Below, one piece after another: positions 39,502-50,383 of a stretch of DNA of 64,000 nt. The notes under the pieces are model-generated. The model had not been told where the DNA came from. It ran no database searches and worked only from the letters and a program-made list of their open reading frames with translations. Source of the stretch: Thiobacillus sp. (GTDB lineage Bacteria > Pseudomonadota > Gammaproteobacteria > Burkholderiales > Thiobacillaceae); contig JANJWS010000103.1 of the NCBI GenBank assembly GCA_024709425.1, positions 28,078 to 92,077 on the forward strand, read 5' to 3'. The position numbers were made by a program, and so were the translations under genes. Position 1 is the first letter of the stretch. Every line of letters starts with the position of its first letter.

Positions 39502-42327
39502 ATGGAAAGCATCCGGATCCGCGGCGCCCGCACCCACAACCTGAAGAACGTCAACCTCGACCTGCCGCGCAACAAGCTGGTGGTGATCACGGGCTTGTCG
39601 GGCTCGGGCAAGTCCTCGCTCGCCTTCGACACCTTGTACGCCGAAGGCCAGCGCCGCTACGTCGAATCGCTGTCGGCCTACGCGCGGCAGTTCCTGCAAC
39701 TGATGGAAAAGCCGGACGTCGACCTGATCGAGGGTCTCTCCCCGGCGATCTCGATCGAGCAGAAGGCGACCAGCCACAACCCGCGCTCGACCGTGGGCAC
39801 GGTGACCGAGATCCACGACTACCTGCGCCTGCTCTACGCGCGCGTCGGCGATCCGCAATGCCCGGAGCACGGCATCACGCTGGCGGCGCAGACGGTGTCG
39901 CAAATGGTCGACGCGGTGCTTGCGCTGCCGGAAGACACCAAGCTGATGATCCTCGCGCCGCTGGTGGTGGGCCGCAAGGGCGAGAACGTCGAGCTCTTTG
40001 CCGAACTCCGGGCACAGGGCTTCGTGCGCGTGCGCGTCGATGGCAAAGTTCACGAACTCGACGGCGTACCCAAGCTGGACAAGAACAGGAAGCACACCAT
40101 CGAGGTGGTGGTCGACCGCCTGAAGGTGCGGGCGGATGCCAAGCAGCGCCTGGCAGAAAGCTTCGAGACGGCGCTGCGACACGCCGAGGGCCGCGCGCTG
40201 GCGGTGGAAATGGATACCGGCAAGGAACATCTGTTTTCGGCCAAATTCGCCTGCCCGGTGTGCAGCTACGCGCTGCCGGAACTGGAACCGCGCCTGTTCT
40301 CGTTCAACAACCCGATGGGCGCGTGCGGTACCTGCGACGGTCTGGGACAGATCACCTTTTTCGACCCGACACGCGTGGTCGCCTTCCCGCATCTGTCGCT
40401 GGCAGCCGGCGCGATCAAGGGCTGGGACAAGCGCAACCAGTTCTTCTACATGATGCTGCAGAGCCTGGCGATGCACTACGGCTTCGACCTCGACACGCCG
40501 TGGGAGAAGCTCCCCAAACGCATCCAGGATGTAATTCTCGACGGCTCCGGCAAGGAAGCGATCAAGTTTCAGGCGCTGGCGCCGCGCGGCGGCTTCACCA
40601 CGCGCAGCTATCCGTTCGAGGGCGTGCTCGCCAACATGGAGCGGCGCTACCGCGAGACCGATTCCATGGCGGTGCGCGAGGAGCTCGCCAAGTACCAGAA
40701 CAACAAGCCCTGCCCCGCCTGCGCCGGCACCCGCCTGCGCGAGGAGGCCCGCCACGTCATGGTCGGCGGTGCGCCGATCTACCAGGTGAGCGCGATGCCG
40801 TTGAAGGACGTGCTGGCGTTCTTCGAAGCGCTGAAACTCGACGGCCACCGCGCGCAGATCGCCGAAAAGATCGTCAAGGAAATCGTCGCTCGCGTCGGCT
40901 TTCTCAACAACGTCGGGCTGGACTACCTGTCGCTCGACCGCTCGGCCGACACGCTGTCGGGCGGCGAGGCACAGCGCATCCGGCTCGCGTCGCAGATCGG
41001 CTCGGGACTCACCGGCGTGATGTACGTGCTCGACGAGCCTTCCATCGGCCTGCACCAGCGCGACAACGACCGTCTGCTGGCGACGCTCAAGCACCTGCGC
41101 GACATCGGCAATTCCGTGCTCGTCGTCGAACATGACGAGGACGCGATTCGCGCCGCCGACTATGTCGTCGACATGGGACCCGGTGCCGGCGTGCACGGCG
41201 GCGAGGTGGTGGCGGAGGGCACGCCGGAGGAGATTCGCCTGAACGAGGCCTCGCTCACCGGCCAGTTCCTCTCCGGGCGGCGCGCCATCGCCATGCCGAA
41301 GAAACGTCGCGCGCCGAACCTCGAGCGCCAGCTCGTCGTCACCGGGGCCTGCGGCAACAACCTGAAGCACGTCACGCTGAACCTGCCGGTCGGCCTGTTC
41401 GTGTGCGTCACCGGCGTGTCGGGATCGGGCAAGTCGACGCTCATCAACGACACGCTGTACGCGGCGGTCGCGCGCCATCTGTACGGCTCCACCGCCGAGC
41501 CGGCATCACACGGCGAGATCCGCGGCCTGGAATTCTTCGACAAGGTGATCAACGTTGACCAGAGCCCGATCGGGCGCACGCCGCGCTCCAACCCGGCGAC
41601 CTACACCGGGCTGTTCACACCGATCCGCGAACTCTTCGCCGGCGTGCCGGAAGCACGCACACGCGGCTACGGCCCCGGCCGCTTCAGCTTCAACGTCAAG
41701 GGCGGACGCTGCGAAGCCTGCCAGGGCGACGGCGTGGTCAAGGTCGAAATGCACTTCCTGCCGGACATCTACGTGCCGTGCGACGTCTGCCACGGCGCGC
41801 GCTACAACCGCGAGACGCTGGAAGTGCAGTACAAGGGCAAGACCATCCGCGACGTGCTGGAAATGACGGTCGAGGACGCAGCCGAATTCTTCGACGCGGT
41901 GCCGGTGGTGAAGAAAAAATTGCAGACCCTGAGCGACGTCGGCCTTGGTTACATCCGCCTCGGCCAGTCGGCCACCACCCTCTCCGGCGGCGAAGCGCAG
42001 CGGGTGAAGCTGTCGCTGGAACTGTCCAAGCGCGACACCGGGCGCACGCTCTACATCCTCGACGAACCGACCACCGGCCTGCACTTCGCCGACATCGACC
42101 TCTTGCTGAAAGTGCTGCAACGCCTGGCCGACGCCGGCAACAGCGTGGTCGTCATCGAGCACAACCTCGACGTCGTCAAGACCGCCGACTGGCTCGTCGA
42201 CCTCGGCCCGGAAGGTGGGGCCGGCGGCGGCGAGATCGTCGCCGAAGGCACGCCGGAAGACGTCGCCGCCAACCCAGCGAGCCACACGGGGCGCTACCTG
42301 CAGCCGGTGCTGGCAAGACGCGGATGA
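39502..42327 (+). CDS. uvrA: excinuclease ABC subunit A
   Basis: [64 protein letters not shown]. Confidence 0.98.
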   Translation: MESIRIRGARTHNLKNVNLDLPRNKLVVITGLSGSGKSSLAFDTLYAEGQRRYVESLSAYARQFLQLMEKPDVDLIEGLSPAISIEQKATSHNPRSTVGTVTEIHDYLRLLYARVGDPQCPEHGITLAAQTVSQMVDAVLALPEDTKLMILAPLVVGRKGENVELFAELRAQGFVRVRVDGKVHELDGVPKLDKNRKHTIEVVVDRLKVRADAKQRLAESFETALRHAEGRALAVEMDTGKEHLFSAKFACPVCSYALPELEPRLFSFNNPMGACGTCDGLGQITFFDPTRVVAFPHLSLAAGAIKGWDKRNQFFYMMLQSLAMHYGFDLDTPWEKLPKRIQDVILDGSGKEAIKFQALAPRGGFTTRSYPFEGVLANMERRYRETDSMAVREELAKYQNNKPCPACAGTRLREEARHVMVGGAPIYQVSAMPLKDVLAFFEALKLDGHRAQIAEKIVKEIVARVGFLNNVGLDYLSLDRSADTLSGGEAQRIRLASQIGSGLTGVMYVLDEPSIGLHQRDNDRLLATLKHLRDIGNSVLVVEHDEDAIRAADYVVDMGPGAGVHGGEVVAEGTPEEIRLNEASLTGQFLSGRRAIAMPKKRRAPNLERQLVVTGACGNNLKHVTLNLPVGLFVCVTGVSGSGKSTLINDTLYAAVARHLYGSTAEPASHGEIRGLEFFDKVINVDQSPIGRTPRSNPATYTGLFTPIRELFAGVPEARTRGYGPGRFSFNVKGGRCEACQGDGVVKVEMHFLPDIYVPCDVCHGARYNRETLEVQYKGKTIRDVLEMTVEDAAEFFDAVPVVKKKLQTLSDVGLGYIRLGQSATTLSGGEAQRVKLSLELSKRDTGRTLYILDEPTTGLHFADIDLLLKVLQRLADAGNSVVVIEHNLDVVKTADWLVDLGPEGGAGGGEIVAEGTPEDVAANPASHTGRYLQPVLARRG

Positions 42328-43058
42328 GCGAACCCGTCCGCCTCTCCAAGCTGATGTCCGAACGCGGGCTGTGCTCGCGCCGCGAAGCGGACGCCTACAT
42401 CGAAAAGGGCCTCGTCTTCGTCGACGGCCGGCGCATCACCGAACTCGGCACCAAGGTCGACCCCGATTGCGCGATCCGGCTCGACACGCAGGCGTGCGCG
42501 CAGCAGGCCGAGCGCGTGACGATCCTGCTGCACAAACCCGTCGGCTACGTTTCCGGACAGCCGGAACCCGGCTACCAGCCGGCCGTCACGCTGGTGCGCG
42601 GCGACACGCGTTGGGAAGGCGACCGCGCCCCGCGCCGATTTTCGCGTGACCATCTAAAAGGGCTGGCCCCCGCCGGGCGGCTCGACATCGACTCCACCGG
42701 CCTGCTGGTGCTGACGCAGGACGGACGCATCGCGAAGCAGCTGATCGGCGACGACTCCGTCGTCGAGAAGGAATATCTGGTGCGCGTCGAAGGGCGGCTC
42801 GACGAACGCGGCCTCGCGCTGCTCAACCACGGTCTGTCGCTCGACGGTCGCGCGCTGTGCCCGGCGAAAGTCGCCTGGCAGAACACCGACCAGTTGCGCT
42901 TCGTCCTCCGGGAAGGCCGCAAGCGCCAGATCCGCCGCATGTGTGAGCTCGTCGGCTTGCGCGTGACGGGCCTGAAACGGGTACGCATCGGCCGCGTGCG
43001 GCTGGGTGAGCTGCCGCCGGGGCAATGGCGCTATTTGCACACCAACGAGTCGTTCTGA
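42324..43058 (+). CDS. RsuA/RluF-family rRNA pseudouridine synthase
   Basis: [35 protein letters not shown] (S4 domain); [38 protein letters not shown]. Start overlaps the uvrA stop (ATGA). Confidence 0.93.
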   Translation: MSEPVRLSKLMSERGLCSRREADAYIEKGLVFVDGRRITELGTKVDPDCAIRLDTQACAQQAERVTILLHKPVGYVSGQPEPGYQPAVTLVRGDTRWEGDRAPRRFSRDHLKGLAPAGRLDIDSTGLLVLTQDGRIAKQLIGDDSVVEKEYLVRVEGRLDERGLALLNHGLSLDGRALCPAKVAWQNTDQLRFVLREGRKRQIRRMCELVGLRVTGLKRVRIGRVRLGELPPGQWRYLHTNESF

Positions 43059-43068
43059 AGCCGGCGCC

Positions 43069-43092
43069 ATCACGCAATCGCTATCACGCAAT
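43069..43092. repeat. direct repeat ATCACGCAAT-N4-ATCACGCAAT
   Basis: Identical decamers at 43069..43078 and 43083..43092. Confidence 0.6.
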
Positions 43093-43125
43093 TGTAAAAA
43101 ATCAGGATTGCGCCTGGCATCGGCC

Positions 43126-43154
43126 TTGCTTCCGGGGCCTTTCGGGTTTATAAA
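43126..43154 (+). promoter_or_regulatory. sigma70-like promoter TTGCTT-N17-TATAAA
   Basis: -35 at 43126..43131, -10 at 43149..43154, upstream of the small lipoprotein gene. Confidence 0.6.
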
Positions 43155-43220
43155 AAAACCTTCGGCAGGAGGTCGTCCTGCGTTGTCTTTATTTTTCCGT
43201 TCAAATACAGGGAGATCTCC

Positions 43221-43523
43221 ATGCAATCCAAACTTCTCGTCGCACTGTTCGCCGCACTCGCCCTGACCGCCTGCCAAAAGGCGGAGGAAGCGGCCGCGCC
43301 GGCCATGGAGCAGGCGCAGGACGCGGCGGCCGCCGCGGCGGAATCCGCCGCCGAAGCTGCCGGCGCTGCTGCGGAAGCGGCGGGTGACGCCGCGGCTGCG
43401 GCGGGTGAAGCTGCGACCGACGCGGCCGCCGACGCTGCCCAGGGCGCCGCGGACGCAGCCGCTGCCGGCGCAGAAAAAGTGCAGGAGATGGCCGACGAGG
43501 CAAAGGACGCGGCCAGCAAGTAA
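43221..43523 (+). CDS. small alanine-rich lipoprotein
   Basis: MQSKLLVALFAALALTACQKAEEAAAP with lipobox LTAC; Ala-rich body; strong Shine-Dalgarno. Confidence 0.8.
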   Translation: MQSKLLVALFAALALTACQKAEEAAAPAMEQAQDAAAAAAESAAEAAGAAAEAAGDAAAAAGEAATDAAADAAQGAADAAAAGAEKVQEMADEAKDAASK

Positions 43524-43542
43524 GTCTGTCCTTCACCACTAC

Positions 43543-43573
43543 AACGGCCGGCTTTGCCCGGCCGTTTTGTTTT
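43543..43573 (+). terminator. rho-independent terminator of the Ala-rich lipoprotein gene
   Basis: AACGGCCGG-CTTTGC-CCGGCCGTT followed by TTGTTTT. Confidence 0.85.
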
Positions 43574-43633
43574 CCGCCCATGCTGCATGGCAGCGCGGAT
43601 ACAATGGCGCTCACTTCACCGCACGCCCGCCTC

Positions 43634-44629
43634 ATGCGTTTCGTCAGCCTCCTCCTCGCGTTGTTCTGCCTCCCCGCCCTCGCAGCGCCACCGGCAGCCG
43701 TCAAGACGCGTCCATTCTCCGAACTGGCGATCCATCCCCTGCGCGAAGCTTCGGCCCAGGTGGTTTCGCTCAATCTCGCCCGGATCGCCGCCGAGGTGCC
43801 GGCACGCATCGACAACATCCCGGTCGAACCCGGACAGCGCATCGCCCGCAACGCGGTGGTGGCGCGCCTGGATTGCACCGATCTAAAAATTGCTGCGCAG
43901 CGCGCGCAGGCGTCGCTGGAATCCGCACAGGCGCGCCTGAAGCTCGCACAGCAACAGTTCCAACGCAGCCGCGAGCTGGCAACCCGGAATTTCATTTCGA
44001 ACGATGCGCTGGAGGCGAAGCAGACCGATGTCGCCGTGGTTGCGGCCGAAGTGCGCCTCAATCAGGCAACGCATGCCGCGGCACAGCGCGATGTCGGCAA
44101 GTGCACGCTGCGCAGCCCCTTTCCCGCGATCGTCGAGGCCCGCCTGGCGCAGGTCGGCGAACTCGCCAGCGCCGGCACGCCCATCGTGCAGCTGTGGGAT
44201 ACCTCGCGCCTTCAGCTCGCCGCACAGGTGCAGGCGGCCGATGCCGCGCAGCTGGCGCGTGCTGCACCGGTGTTCCTCAGCCAGGGCACCGACTATCCGG
44301 TGAAGTTGTTGCGCGTGTCGCCGGCGATGAACCCGGCCGCGCGCACCCGCGAGGCACGCTTCGGCTTTCCCCGCACGCCGCCCGCTCCCGGGGCCAGTGG
44401 CGTACTGCGCTGGCGCGACCCGGATCCGTATCTGCCCGCCGATTTCATCACTCGGCGTGGCCAGCAGCTCGGTGTGTTCGTCGCCGACAACGGGCGCGCT
44501 CGTTTCGTCGCCCTACCCGGCGCGCAGGAGGGACGCCCAGCGTCGGCTGCAGCGTTGCCCGCCAGCACCCTGGTCGTCACCGACGGCCGCTTCGCGCTAC
44601 AGGACAAGCAGGCGCTCGGCGTGCGCTGA
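43634..44629 (+). CDS. RND efflux periplasmic adaptor
   Basis: Signal peptide MRFVSLLLALFCLPALAAP; GQRIARNAVVARLDC..QASLESAQARLKLAQQQ..RSPFPAIVEARLAQVGELASAGTPIVQLWD. Confidence 0.88.
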   Translation: MRFVSLLLALFCLPALAAPPAAVKTRPFSELAIHPLREASAQVVSLNLARIAAEVPARIDNIPVEPGQRIARNAVVARLDCTDLKIAAQRAQASLESAQARLKLAQQQFQRSRELATRNFISNDALEAKQTDVAVVAAEVRLNQATHAAAQRDVGKCTLRSPFPAIVEARLAQVGELASAGTPIVQLWDTSRLQLAAQVQAADAAQLARAAPVFLSQGTDYPVKLLRVSPAMNPAARTREARFGFPRTPPAPGASGVLRWRDPDPYLPADFITRRGQQLGVFVADNGRARFVALPGAQEGRPASAAALPASTLVVTDGRFALQDKQALGVR

Positions 44630-44647
44630 ACCCTTTCGCACGCCACC

Positions 44648-47600
44648 ATGAGCCTGTACGCGCGTCTCGTCACCAACCACCCGCTTGCCAACGTCACCTT
44701 CGCGGTGATCCTGCTGCTCGGCGCATTCGCCTATCTCGCCATGCCGCGCGAGCAGGATCCGGATATCAACTTCAACTGGCTGATGGTCAACACCGTGCTG
44801 CCGGGCGCATCCGCCGAAGATGTCGAAAAGAAGGTGACCGATCCGCTGGAGGACGCGATCCGCACCGTGCCGGACCTGCGCTTCGTGTCGTCAACCAGCC
44901 GCGACAACTCGTCGACCATCCTGGTGCGCTTCCGCGAGATTTCCACGCGCGAGTTCGACAAGCGCGTCATCGACCTGCGCCGCGTGGTGCAGAACGCCTA
45001 CAACAGCGACCTGCCGGACGATGCGAAAGAGCCGGATGTGCAGGAGCTCACCACGTCGAGCGGCTTCCCCACCGCGATGGTGCTGCTGACCGGGCCGGCC
45101 GCCGACGAACGCCTACGCCTGGCGGCCCGCCAGATCCAGGACGACCTGGAGCGCCTGCCCGGCGTCGACCGCGTCATGGCCACCGGGCAGGGCGACCCGG
45201 AACTGCGCGTGGAATTCTCCCCTCACGCCGTCGCCGCCCGCGGCCTCAGCGCAGCGCAGGTCGCCGACGCGGTGCGTGGCTGGTTCCGCGACACCTTCGC
45301 CGGGCGCGCGCGCGTCGGCGACGACGACTGGCTGGTGCGGGTGATCGGGCAGCAGGCGGACGCCGATTATCTCGCTCGGCTGACAGTGCTGTCGCCGCAG
45401 CTCGGCGCGCCGGTGCCGCTGTCGGCCATCGCGACGGTGGAAACCGCGCGTGCGCGTCCGTCCAGCCTCGCAGCCTCGAACGGTCAGCCGGCGGTCATCC
45501 TCGCCATCACGAAGAAGAGCCGCATCAACACGCTGAACCTGGTCGGCGACGTCAACCATTATCTCGCCGAGCGCACAGCAGCCATGCAGGCGAAGGGATT
45601 CGCCCTCATGCTGTTCGACGACCAGACCGTGCCCACGCAGCACGCCATCGGTGTGATGGAGACCAACGCACTGATCGGTTTGGCGATGGTGCTGCTGTTG
45701 TGCTGGCTGTTTCTCGGCAGCCGCCTCGCGCTGCTGGTGAGCCTCGGCATTCCGTTTTCGCTGGCTGCGGCCTTCGCCATGCTGTACGCCCTCGATTTCA
45801 CCCTCAACATTCCGGTGCTGCTGGGCGTCGTCATCGCACTGGGCATGCTCGTCGACGACACCGTGGTCATCAGCGAGGCGATCTACTACCGCGTCGCACG
45901 CGGTGCCGATGCGCTGGGTGCGACGCTCGACGCGGTGCGCGAGGTCGGCCTGCCGGTGCTGGCTGCGGTGTCGACCACCATCGCCGCCTTCCTGCCGCTG
46001 ATGCTGATGCCCGGCATCGTCGGCAAGTTCATGATGCTGGTACCGCTGGTGGTGACCCTGGCGCTGCTGGCCAGTCTTGCGGAAGCCTACTGGATGATGC
46101 CCGCCCATGTCACCGCACTGAAGCTCGACTTCAGCCGCCCCTCGCGCCTGCAGCCCCTGCGCGAACGCGCCACCCACACGCTGCGGGTCAAGTACACGCG
46201 TCTGCTGATCATATTGCTGCGCCATCCCTGGATCAGCGGGCTCGCCGTACTCGCACTGTTCGCCGGGGCCGGCCTCCTCGTTGCGACGGGGGCGGTGCGC
46301 ACCCAGTTCTTCGCGTTCGATCCCATCCGCCTGTTCTACGTCAACGTCGACATGCCGAGCGGCAGTGCCATCGACGTCACCCTGCGCGAGGCGCAAAGGG
46401 TCGAGGCCGCGGTGCGCCGCCATCTGCAGCCGGGCGAGGCGCGTGGCGTGACCAGCTACGCCGGGGTGAAATGGACCGATGCCGAGCCGCAGTACGGCGA
46501 GGCCTACGGGCAGGTCAGCGTGTCGCTCAATCCACGCGGCGAAGGCATGCGCGAAGTCGGCGAGATCGTCGAAGCGATGCGCCGCGACGTCGAGGCCCTG
46601 CCAAGCCCGGGCCGCATTTCATTCACCCAGATTTCTGGCGGACCGCCGGCGGCCAAGCCGATCCGCGTGCGCCTGCTGGGCGACGACGTCGCACAATTGC
46701 GTGCCGCGGCACGCGAACTGAAACGTGCCGTCGCCGCCATCGATGGCACGCGCGACGTCACCGACGACGACCTGCCCGGACGCCCGCAACTGGTGCTGCA
46801 ACTGGATGCCGAGGCCGTCCGGCAGGCGGGGCTCGATGCCGCTGCCGCGGCCCGCCTGGTGCGCCTGCACACCGAGGGCGAAATCATCACCGATACCCGG
46901 CATGCCGGCGACAAGATTGAAATCCGCGTGCGCGGCGCGACTGGCAACCAGACTGTCCTCGACGACGTGCGGCAGCTGCTCGCGGACCCCGTCGCGCTGC
47001 CCGGTGGCGGCACGACCACGCTGGGCGCCCTCGTTCACGCCGACACCCGTGTCGGTTCGGGCGGCATCAAGCACTACAACCTCAAACGCGCGATTACCAT
47101 CGAGTCCGACCTCGACAAGGCCCGCCTCGATACAGTCGAGGCGAATGCCCGCATCGCGGCGGCGTGGCACGCGATCGCGCAGCGCTATCCTGATACCCGC
47201 ATCGATTTCTCCGGCGAGATGGACGACATCCGCGAGAGTCTCGATGCGATGAAAATCCTGTTCCTGCTCGGCATCGGTCTCATCTACCTCATCCTCGCCG
47301 CCCAGTTCCGCTCCTACTGGCAGCCGCTGCTCATTCTGGTCACCGTGCCGATGGCCTTCACCGGCGTGGTGTTCGGTCTCTTCATCACGCAGAATCCACT
47401 GTCCTTGTACACCCTGTATGGGGTCATCGCGCTCACCGGCATTGCGGTCAATTCCGCCATCGTCCTCATCGACGCCGCCAACAGCCGCCTGCGCGCCGGC
47501 ATGAGCGTACTGCACGCCACGCTGTACGCGGCACGGCGCCGCGTCGTGCCCATCCTCATCACCACCACCACGACCATCGCAGGGCTGTTCTCCCTCGCCA

Positions 47601-47755
47601 TCGGCCTGGGCGGCAAATCGCTGGTGTGGGGGCCGATGGCCGCGAGCCTGGTGTGGGGGCTCATGGTCGCCACGGCACTCACGCTGTTCACCATGCCGGC
47701 GCTCTACCGTCTCGCGATGCAGGGCCACCGGCGGCGCCGTTTTGCGCGTGCATGA
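44648..47755 (+). CDS. RND efflux permease (AcrB/HAE-like)
   Basis: TFAVILLLGAFAYLAMPREQDPDI; GVVIALGMLVDDTVVISEAIY; GVIALTGIAVNSAIVLIDAANSR. Confidence 0.95.
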   Translation: MSLYARLVTNHPLANVTFAVILLLGAFAYLAMPREQDPDINFNWLMVNTVLPGASAEDVEKKVTDPLEDAIRTVPDLRFVSSTSRDNSSTILVRFREISTREFDKRVIDLRRVVQNAYNSDLPDDAKEPDVQELTTSSGFPTAMVLLTGPAADERLRLAARQIQDDLERLPGVDRVMATGQGDPELRVEFSPHAVAARGLSAAQVADAVRGWFRDTFAGRARVGDDDWLVRVIGQQADADYLARLTVLSPQLGAPVPLSAIATVETARARPSSLAASNGQPAVILAITKKSRINTLNLVGDVNHYLAERTAAMQAKGFALMLFDDQTVPTQHAIGVMETNALIGLAMVLLLCWLFLGSRLALLVSLGIPFSLAAAFAMLYALDFTLNIPVLLGVVIALGMLVDDTVVISEAIYYRVARGADALGATLDAVREVGLPVLAAVSTTIAAFLPLMLMPGIVGKFMMLVPLVVTLALLASLAEAYWMMPAHVTALKLDFSRPSRLQPLRERATHTLRVKYTRLLIILLRHPWISGLAVLALFAGAGLLVATGAVRTQFFAFDPIRLFYVNVDMPSGSAIDVTLREAQRVEAAVRRHLQPGEARGVTSYAGVKWTDAEPQYGEAYGQVSVSLNPRGEGMREVGEIVEAMRRDVEALPSPGRISFTQISGGPPAAKPIRVRLLGDDVAQLRAAARELKRAVAAIDGTRDVTDDDLPGRPQLVLQLDAEAVRQAGLDAAAAARLVRLHTEGEIITDTRHAGDKIEIRVRGATGNQTVLDDVRQLLADPVALPGGGTTTLGALVHADTRVGSGGIKHYNLKRAITIESDLDKARLDTVEANARIAAAWHAIAQRYPDTRIDFSGEMDDIRESLDAMKILFLLGIGLIYLILAAQFRSYWQPLLILVTVPMAFTGVVFGLFITQNPLSLYTLYGVIALTGIAVNSAIVLIDAANSRLRAGMSVLHATLYAARRRVVPILITTTTTIAGLFSLAIGLGGKSLVWGPMAASLVWGLMVATALTLFTMPALYRLAMQGHRRRRFARA

Positions 47756-49017
47756 ACCCGCGTCAACTTCTCCTCGGTGCGTTTGACGCGGCCGTCGCAG
47801 CGGCGGATCCGATGCGCGTCGTCCCACCGCATCTCCCCGCACCACCGCGAGGCCGCACGCTGGTGCTGGGCGGCGGCAAGGCGGCCGCGCGCATGGCCGC
47901 CGCGGTCGAGGCGCACTGGCCGCAGCATGCCCCACTGTCGGGCCTTGTCGTCACGCGCCACGGCCACGCCGAGCCGACCCGCCACATCGAGGTGGTCGAA
48001 GCGAGCCACCCCCTTCCCGACGGCCGCGGCGAAGCCGCTGCCCTGCGCATGCTCACCCTCGCCGGACAACTCGGGCCGGACGATCTGCTGCTGGCGCTGA
48101 TTTCGGGCGGCGGCTCCAGCCTGCTCGCCGCACCGGTCGGGGGCGTCACCCTGAAGGATCTGCGCCGGGTGACCAAGGCGCTGCTCGGCGCAGGCGCGAC
48201 CATCCACGACATCAACACCGTACGCAAGCACCTCACCCGCGTCTCGGGCGGGCAGCTCGCGCGCGCGGCAAATGGTGCACGCGTGCTCGCACTGATCATC
48301 TCGGACGTCGTCGGCGACGATCCGGCGCACATCGCTTCCGGCCCCTGCGCACCCGACCCCGGTAGCTGCGCGGACGCGCTGGCGTGTCTGCAGCGGTTCC
48401 ACATCGACGCGCCGGTCGCGGTAGTCGATCATCTTCACGCGTGCGACGCGGGCACTGCGGCGGATACGCCCAAGCCGGGCGATTCCATCTTCACCCACGT
48501 CGACAACCGCGTCATCGCGCGCGCCCAGGACAGCCTCGCGGCAGCGGTTGCGTACTTCGAAGCCCACGGCGTCCCCGCCGTGCTGATCTCCGATTGCGTG
48601 AGCGGCGACGCGCAGGCTGTCGCGCGCCAGCATGCCGCGCTGGCCCGTGCCCGATCCGGCGATGGTTCGCTCGCGCTCGTATCCGGTGGCGAAACCACCG
48701 TCACCTTGCGTCCCGCACACGGCCGCGGCGGGCGCAACGCGGAATTCCTCCTCGCGCTGGCCCTGGCACTGGGCGATACACCGGCCTGGGCGCTGGCCTG
48801 CGACACCGACGGCATCGACGGTAGCGAGGACAATGCCGGGGCTTTCGTCACCCCGGACACGCTGGCGCGCGCCCGCGCGCTGGGCATCGACGCTGCGACC
48901 CATCTCGCCGCCCACGACAGCCACGGATTTTTCGCGGCGCTCGGTGACCTGGTCGTCACCGGCCCCACCCGCACCAACGTCAACGATTTCCGCGCGCTGC
49001 TCCTTGGCGTGGGCTGA
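47752..49017 (+). CDS. glycerate 2-kinase (MOFRL family)
   Basis: LVLGGGKAAARMAAAVE, LALISGGGSSLLAAPVGGVTLKDL, GGRNAEFLLALAL, ACDTDGIDGSEDNAGAFV. Start overlaps the RND permease stop. Confidence 0.9.
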   Translation: MNPRQLLLGAFDAAVAAADPMRVVPPHLPAPPRGRTLVLGGGKAAARMAAAVEAHWPQHAPLSGLVVTRHGHAEPTRHIEVVEASHPLPDGRGEAAALRMLTLAGQLGPDDLLLALISGGGSSLLAAPVGGVTLKDLRRVTKALLGAGATIHDINTVRKHLTRVSGGQLARAANGARVLALIISDVVGDDPAHIASGPCAPDPGSCADALACLQRFHIDAPVAVVDHLHACDAGTAADTPKPGDSIFTHVDNRVIARAQDSLAAAVAYFEAHGVPAVLISDCVSGDAQAVARQHAALARARSGDGSLALVSGGETTVTLRPAHGRGGRNAEFLLALALALGDTPAWALACDTDGIDGSEDNAGAFVTPDTLARARALGIDAATHLAAHDSHGFFAALGDLVVTGPTRTNVNDFRALLLGVG

Positions 49018-49020
49018 CGC

Positions 49021-49752
49021 TCAGCTCGCGCGCTCGACCTCCACGCGGTCGCCGAGCTTGAGCCCATAGGTGGCCGCGGCGCTGCCCCGGTTGACCGCGA
49101 GTTCGACGAGGCCTGCGCTGTTCACGAACCAGAAGCCCTCACCCTTACCCACGGCGCCGAAGCAGTCGGCGTGGACAAAGCCGGTTCCGGCCGCGCGCAC
49201 GGCACCGATGGGCGGATTGCCGCGCACACCCGTCCATGCATTGCCATAGTGATCGACGTAGATCACGCGCGACAGATCGCCCGCATCGAATTCGACACCG
49301 AGCGCGTCCACGGGATCGAGTCGGTCCCCGGGGAATTCGCCGCGCCCCAGCGCCGCGGCGAGGGGGGCGAAGAGATCGCGCCCATGAAACGTCGCAGAAA
49401 GGGTGTCCGGCCGCCAGACGATGCGCCAGAGGCTCGTCTCGGCCGCGCGCGCCGCCACGACCGAAAGCAGCCCGTTGTCGGGACCGACGAACCAGTGCCC
49501 GTCCGCCTGCATCAGCACCGTGCCGCGGGGCGTGCCAACGCCGGGGTCGACCACCGCGAGAAACACGCTATCGCGCGGGAAGCCGGGCGCCAGCGCCGCC
49601 AGCAGATGGGCACCCGCGTGCGCATTGAAATCCGGCACCTCGTGCAGCAGATCGATCACCGGCACGCCGGGCGCGAGCATCGCCAGGCGCGCCTTCACCT
49701 GCCCCACGTAGGGGTCGCGCAATCCAAAATCAGTAAAGAGGGCGATCATCAT
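49021..49752 (-). CDS. SAM hydroxide adenosyltransferase / DUF62 family
   Basis: MMIALFTDFGLRDPYVGQVKARLAMLAPGVPVIDLLHEVP; VVDPGVGTPRG; VGPDNGLLS. Confidence 0.92.
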   Translation of the reverse strand: MMIALFTDFGLRDPYVGQVKARLAMLAPGVPVIDLLHEVPDFNAHAGAHLLAALAPGFPRDSVFLAVVDPGVGTPRGTVLMQADGHWFVGPDNGLLSVVAARAAETSLWRIVWRPDTLSATFHGRDLFAPLAAALGRGEFPGDRLDPVDALGVEFDAGDLSRVIYVDHYGNAWTGVRGNPPIGAVRAAGTGFVHADCFGAVGKGEGFWFVNSAGLVELAVNRGSAAATYGLKLGDRVEVERAS

Positions 49753-49867
49753 TCCGGCAACCGCAGCGGGACGCGCCCGAGGGGGGCGCCACATGGCGTA
49801 CACAGATTCGCGTGACTATGCCGCACCGGGCCCGCGGCGACAAGGCCATCAGGCGTGCCAGGGGCGC

Positions 49868-49895
49868 AAAAAAGCCGGGCGAACCCGGCTTTTTT
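49868..49895 (-). terminator. rho-independent terminator after rplQ
   Basis: Minus strand AAAAAAGCCGGG-TTCG-CCCGGCTTTTTT, UUCG tetraloop and U-tract. Confidence 0.95.
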
Positions 49896-49914
49896 CACGA
49901 AGCTGCCTTCGGTC

Positions 49915-50301
49915 TTATTCGGCTTCAACCGCCTCGGCTCCTTCCGGACGATCAACCAGTTCGACCAGCGCCATCGGGGCGTTGTCGCCGACGCGGAAGC
50001 CGTACTTGAGGATGCGCAGATAACCGCCCGGGCGCGTCTTGTAACGCGGGCCGAGTTCGCCGAACAGCTTGACGACCATCTCGCGATCGCGCAGGCGGTC
50101 GAAGGCCAGGCGATGGTTGGACAGCGTCGGTTCCTTGCCGAGGGTAATCAGCGGCTCGACGAAGCGGCGCAGTTCCTTGGCCTTGGGCAGGGTGGTCTTG
50201 ATCACTTCGTGACGCAGCAGCGAGTTGGTCATGTTGCGGAACATGGCCAGACGATGGCTGGTCGTGCGGTTCAATTTGCGGTTCGATTGGCGATGACGCA
50301 T
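49915..50301 (-). CDS. rplQ: 50S ribosomal protein L17
   Basis: [32 protein letters not shown]. Confidence 0.98.
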   Translation of the reverse strand: MRHRQSNRKLNRTTSHRLAMFRNMTNSLLRHEVIKTTLPKAKELRRFVEPLITLGKEPTLSNHRLAFDRLRDREMVVKLFGELGPRYKTRPGGYLRILKYGFRVGDNAPMALVELVDRPEGAEAVEAE

Positions 50302-50383
50302 GGCAGTTTCCTTTCAGTGTGTATTCTTGGGCCAGGTCGCCAGCCACGGCGACCCGCACTTTATTGTCAGGGCTTGAATTGAA

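Noticed and set aside
43384-46920. 1178-aa plus-strand ORF overlapping the RND genes
   Set aside because: Out-of-frame read-through of the real adaptor and permease genes; Arg-rich composition typical of GC shadow frames.
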